Below are positions 32,342 through 34,686 of a stretch of 34,686 nt of DNA, piece by piece. Under the pieces are notes generated by a model. The model was given only the letters and a program-made list of their open reading frames with translations. It had not been told where the DNA came from and searched no databases. The number at the start of each line of letters is the position of its first letter. Positions within the stretch are counted from its first letter, which is position 1. This stretch comes from Aquificaceae bacterium. Its GTDB lineage: Bacteria; Aquificota; Aquificia; Aquificales; Aquificaceae. The position numbers and the translations under genes are program-made. Location of the stretch: assembly GCA_025057455.1 (NCBI GenBank), contig JANWWY010000015.1:1-34686 (forward strand), written 5' to 3'.

Positions 32342-33023
32342 GTTCTAAGACCTTTTTTGCCGCAAGCTGTTGTGCGGTCTTTTTACTTCTACCCCTCGCC
32401 GTTGCTCTAAATTCCCTTATACCGCATTCTACTTCAAAAACCCTGTTATGATGGGGTCCTTCTATGCTTATCACCCTGTAGGTTGGCCTTTCCTTCCATC
32501 TTCTTTGGGTTTCTTCTTGAAGCAGTGTTTTGTAGTCCCTTTTGTAATCCTTCTTGTTTACTGTCTCTACTATGCGGTTTCTGTACAGTGTATTAAAAAG
32601 GTTCTTGGTTAGGTCTGCTGACCTACCACAGTCTATGTATACCGCTGCCCAAAGAGCTTCGAAAGTATCCGCCATAAGTGAGGTGCTTACATGATTGTTC
32701 CTTTTCTTTCCACCTACCAGTATGTAGGCATCAAGGGAAAGCTCCTCCGCCAGCTCATGTAGATGCTCCTCGCTTACGAGGTAAGACTTCATCATGGCAA
32801 GCTCACCCTCTGAAGCGTTGGGGAATTCAGACAGAAGTATGTCCACTACGAAGAAGTTTATAAGTGAATCGCCCAAAAATTCAAGAGTTTCGTAACTTTT
32901 AAGACCATGTTCGCCCGCATAAGATTTGTGAGTAAGAGCCTGAACCAAGAGGCTTTCATCCCTAAACTGGTAGCCTATAGCCCTTTGAAGGTCATTCAAG
33001 CCTTTTGAAAAGGAGGCATGCAT
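32319..33023 (-). CDS. rnc: ribonuclease III
   Basis: This 234-residue endonuclease cuts double-stranded RNA in rRNA and mRNA processing. It has the catalytic signature ETLEFLGDS (45-53), the second acidic motif [12 protein letters not shown] and a C-terminal dsRNA-binding domain with [16 protein letters not shown]. The ATG at 33023 with GGTGG before it is preferred over the TTG at 33041. It overlaps the fabF end by 32 nt, so acpP, fabF and rnc form one operon. Confidence 0.95.
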   Translation of the reverse strand: MHASFSKGLNDLQRAIGYQFRDESLLVQALTHKSYAGEHGLKSYETLEFLGDSLINFFVVDILLSEFPNASEGELAMMKSYLVSEEHLHELAEELSLDAYILVGGKKRNNHVSTSLMADTFEALWAAVYIDCGRSADLTKNLFNTLYRNRIVETVNKKDYKRDYKTLLQEETQRRWKERPTYRVISIEGPHHNRVFEVECGIREFRATARGRSKKTAQQLAAKKVLELIQSSEG

Positions 33024-34233
33024 TGGTTCCACCAAAACCAAAGGAATTGGAAAGAGCGTATCTAACTGGGAACTCTATGGCTTTGTTGGGCACATAATCT
33101 AAATCACACTCGGGGTCTGGATTTTCTAAGTTTATAGTGGGTGGAATTATGCCAGTTTGAATGGTCTTGACTGTTGCTACAGCCTCCACGGCACCAGCGG
33201 CACCAAGGAGGTGCCCTATCATAGACTTGTTGGAGCTTATTTTGAGCTTGTAGGCATGTTCTCCAAACAGCCTCTTTATGGCAAGAGTTTCAGACTTGTC
33301 GTTAAGGGGTGTAGATGTGCCATGGGCATTTATGTAGTCTATTTGCTCCGGACTTACTCCTGCATCTTCCAGTGCCAACTTCATACACATATAGGCACCC
33401 TCACCATCCGCACATGGGGCGGTGATGTGATAAGCATCATCGGTAGCACCGTAGCCCACTAGCTCTGCGTATATTTTTGCACCCCTTGCCTTTGCATGTT
33501 CGTACTCTTCCAGCACAAGCACGCCAGCACCTTCCCCCATAACAAAGCCATCTCTGTCTTTATCAAAGGGTCTTGATGCCTTTTGTGGTTCGTGGTTTCT
33601 TGTAGACAGAGCCCTCATAACTGCAAAGCCCGCTACGCCAAGAGGAGTTATAGCACTTTCACACCCCCCTGCTATGGCAATGTCAATATCACCCCTTTGA
33701 ATAAGCCTCATGGCATCCCCTATAGCATGGTTGCCAGTAGCACAGGCAGAGACAACGCAGTAATTGGGACCTTTGAAACCAAACCTTATGGCTATAAGCC
33801 CACTTGCCATGTTGGAAATGCCATAGGGTATGAAAAAGGGGGATACCCTTCTTGGACCCTTTTCCATCAAAACCTTTTGCTGTTCTTCAATGTCTCTTAA
33901 ACCACCTATGCCCGTACCAACTATTACACCTATTTTATATGGGTCAAAGCGACCCTCCAGAATACCACTGTCTCTTATGGCTTCTTCTGCGGCTGCTACC
34001 GCAAACTTTATAAAGTCAGAAACTTTTTGAGCATCCTTTTTATCAAAGTAGTTTTCAGGATTAAAGTCCTTGACCTCACCGGCTATATGAACTGGCAGAC
34101 CCTCCTCTACTGGGTCAAACCTTTTTATGATGTCTATACCACTTACGCCGGATACGAGATTACTCCAGTATTTGTCCACTCCGGTGCCGATGGGAGTTAC
34201 AGCTCCCAGGCCCGTCACCACTACACGACGCAT
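32992..34233 (-). CDS. fabF: beta-ketoacyl-ACP synthase II
   Basis: This 413-residue thiolase-fold enzyme condenses malonyl-ACP with acyl-ACP in fatty-acid elongation. The Cys-His-His triad is C164 (SACATG), H304 (NAHGTST) and H341 ([10 protein letters not shown]). The conserved Lys and GFGGTNA are present. It overlaps the acpP stop by one base (TAATG), so acpP-fabF are coupled. Confidence 0.97.
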   Translation of the reverse strand: MRRVVVTGLGAVTPIGTGVDKYWSNLVSGVSGIDIIKRFDPVEEGLPVHIAGEVKDFNPENYFDKKDAQKVSDFIKFAVAAAEEAIRDSGILEGRFDPYKIGVIVGTGIGGLRDIEEQQKVLMEKGPRRVSPFFIPYGISNMASGLIAIRFGFKGPNYCVVSACATGNHAIGDAMRLIQRGDIDIAIAGGCESAITPLGVAGFAVMRALSTRNHEPQKASRPFDKDRDGFVMGEGAGVLVLEEYEHAKARGAKIYAELVGYGATDDAYHITAPCADGEGAYMCMKLALEDAGVSPEQIDYINAHGTSTPLNDKSETLAIKRLFGEHAYKLKISSNKSMIGHLLGAAGAVEAVATVKTIQTGIIPPTINLENPDPECDLDYVPNKAIEFPVRYALSNSFGFGGTNACLLFKRLE

Positions 34234-34469
34234 TAGGCTTTTACTTTCTCCTTAAGATAGTCAATTACGTCACCTACAGTCCTTATTTTTTCCGCATCCT
34301 CATCTGGTATTTCAATACCAAATTCCTCTTCAAAGGCCATTACTAGCTCCACAACGTCAAGGGAGTCTGCACCAAGGTCTTCCACAAATCTGGCTCCAGG
34401 GTTTAATTTGTCTACCTCAACTCCCAGCTGGTCTGCAATAATTTCCTTTATTCTCTGCTCCAGGTCCAT
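34233..34469 (-). CDS. acpP: acyl carrier protein
   Basis: This 78-residue acidic four-helix protein carries acyl chains on a phosphopantetheine attached to S36 in GADSLDVVE. It has GGAGG at a good distance from its ATG and a real leader of about 25 nt, in contrast to the leaderless genes. It leads the acpP-fabF-rnc unit. Confidence 0.97.
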   Translation of the reverse strand: MDLEQRIKEIIADQLGVEVDKLNPGARFVEDLGADSLDVVELVMAFEEEFGIEIPDEDAEKIRTVGDVIDYLKEKVKA

Positions 34470-34499
34470 TTTATACCTCCTTGGAGTATGATGGATTCT

Positions 34500-34505
34500 A
34501 TTATA
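34500..34505 (-). promoter_or_regulatory. acpP -10 box (TATAAT)
   Basis: TATAAT on the minus strand is 30 nt before the ATG, leaving a leader with a canonical SD (AAGGAGG). The -35 is weak. Confidence 0.5.
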
Positions 34506-34581
34506 TCATAAGTCTAAGACCAAGTAGGGCATCTATGGCAAGATTTGTAGGGCAAGCACAAAACTAACCTTATTTACACAC

Positions 34582-34598
34582 TGTCAAAATAGATGACA
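34582..34598. promoter_or_regulatory. TGTCA-N7-TGACA dyad upstream of the last gene
   Basis: Perfect 5-bp arms at 34582-34586 and 34594-34598 lie around the expected -35 of the plus-strand promoter whose -10 is TATAAT at 34609-34614. This suits a repressor or activator site, but short arms can occur by chance. Confidence 0.3.
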
Positions 34599-34608
34599 AA
34601 GAAGTGTT

Positions 34609-34614
34609 TATAAT
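34609..34614 (+). promoter_or_regulatory. -10 box (TATAAT) of the last, truncated gene
   Basis: TATAAT is about 31 nt before the ATG at 34646, leaving a leader of about 25 nt with GAGGAGGTG. The expected -35 is poor, which suggests regulator-dependent use. Confidence 0.45.
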
Positions 34615-34645
34615 TTATTTTAATGTTATAGAGGAGGTGCGTAAA

Positions 34646-34686
34646 ATGAAAACATTGCACCTTATGCTCCTTTGGCTTGCTATTTT
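34646..34686 (+). CDS. start of an exported protein (truncated by the window end)
   Basis: Only 13 complete codons are present (MKTLHLMLLWLAI). Lys followed by a hydrophobic run looks like the start of a signal peptide. The SD GAGGAGG precedes the ATG by about 8 nt. The protein cannot be identified. Confidence 0.6.
   Translation, partial: MKTLHLMLLWLAI

Noticed and set aside
33024-33041. TTG start for rnc
   Set aside because: The ATG at 33023 has GGTGG at a good distance; the TTG has none.

Overview
The window looks like a chromosomal segment of a thermophilic, chemolithoautotrophic member of the Aquificales, probably an Aquificaceae close to Hydrogenobacter or Thermocrinis. This is inferred from four things: low-to-mid GC, Lys/Glu-rich proteins and very tight gene packing; an uptake [NiFe] hydrogenase of the S-Isp1-Isp2-L type; an archaeal-type class I aldolase relative; and a CRISPR repeat ending in GTTGAAAC. 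The genus is not proven from sequence alone.

Layout. Positions 1-330 hold no gene but contain a promoter-bearing leader and a decayed two- to three-repeat CRISPR remnant without cas genes. From 331 to 8616 the minus strand carries a long run read right to left: tonB-like, DhnA-type aldolase, fabI, a small frameshifted reading frame, purL, lspA, gatC, recA, pilT and cmk. The plus strand then carries gpsA and an AI-2E-family (PerM-like) membrane protein, with a small zinc-ribbon gene antisense to the gpsA end. From 10941 to 14972 the minus strand encodes rtcB, rpsA, a shortened HU/IHF-like protein, tRNA-Pro(GGG) and an HTH protein of unknown role. At 15163-19902 is the hydrogenase operon. It is followed (upstream on the minus strand) by tRNA-Val(CAC), a small membrane protein and a histone-deacetylase-family hydrolase. 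A divergent plus unit encodes lysS and a flavin reductase. Then come a Gfo/Idh/MocA-like oxidoreductase, a secreted triheme cytochrome c, and a minus-strand run gyrA/parC-like, leuD, CBS protein, SLC13 transporter, pyrE and a ZIP transporter. A plus pair encodes a small Toprim protein and a helical unknown. The window ends with acpP-fabF-rnc (minus) and the first codons of an exported protein (plus).

How the genes work together. Most are housekeeping: fatty-acid synthesis (acpP, fabF, fabI), purine, pyrimidine and leucine synthesis, translation and tRNA charging, recombination and topology. The hydrogenase, the cytochrome and possibly the flavin reductase are the respiratory part. The hydrogenase is predicted to pass electrons from periplasmic H2 oxidation through Isp1/Isp2 to a quinone or another acceptor.

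The most distinctive patterns seen are these. (1) Many transcription-unit-leading genes have a -10 box only 6-11 nt before the start codon and no Shine-Dalgarno (SD) sequence, suggesting leaderless mRNAs, whereas most internal genes have a good SD. (2) The HU-like protein lacks the DNA-binding arm. (3) A tRNA gene lies inside a protein operon. (4) There is an orphan CRISPR relic. (5) A frameshifted small gene lies just before purL. (6) The topoisomerase A subunit has a degenerate GyrA box. No clearly new multi-gene defence or metabolic system was seen.
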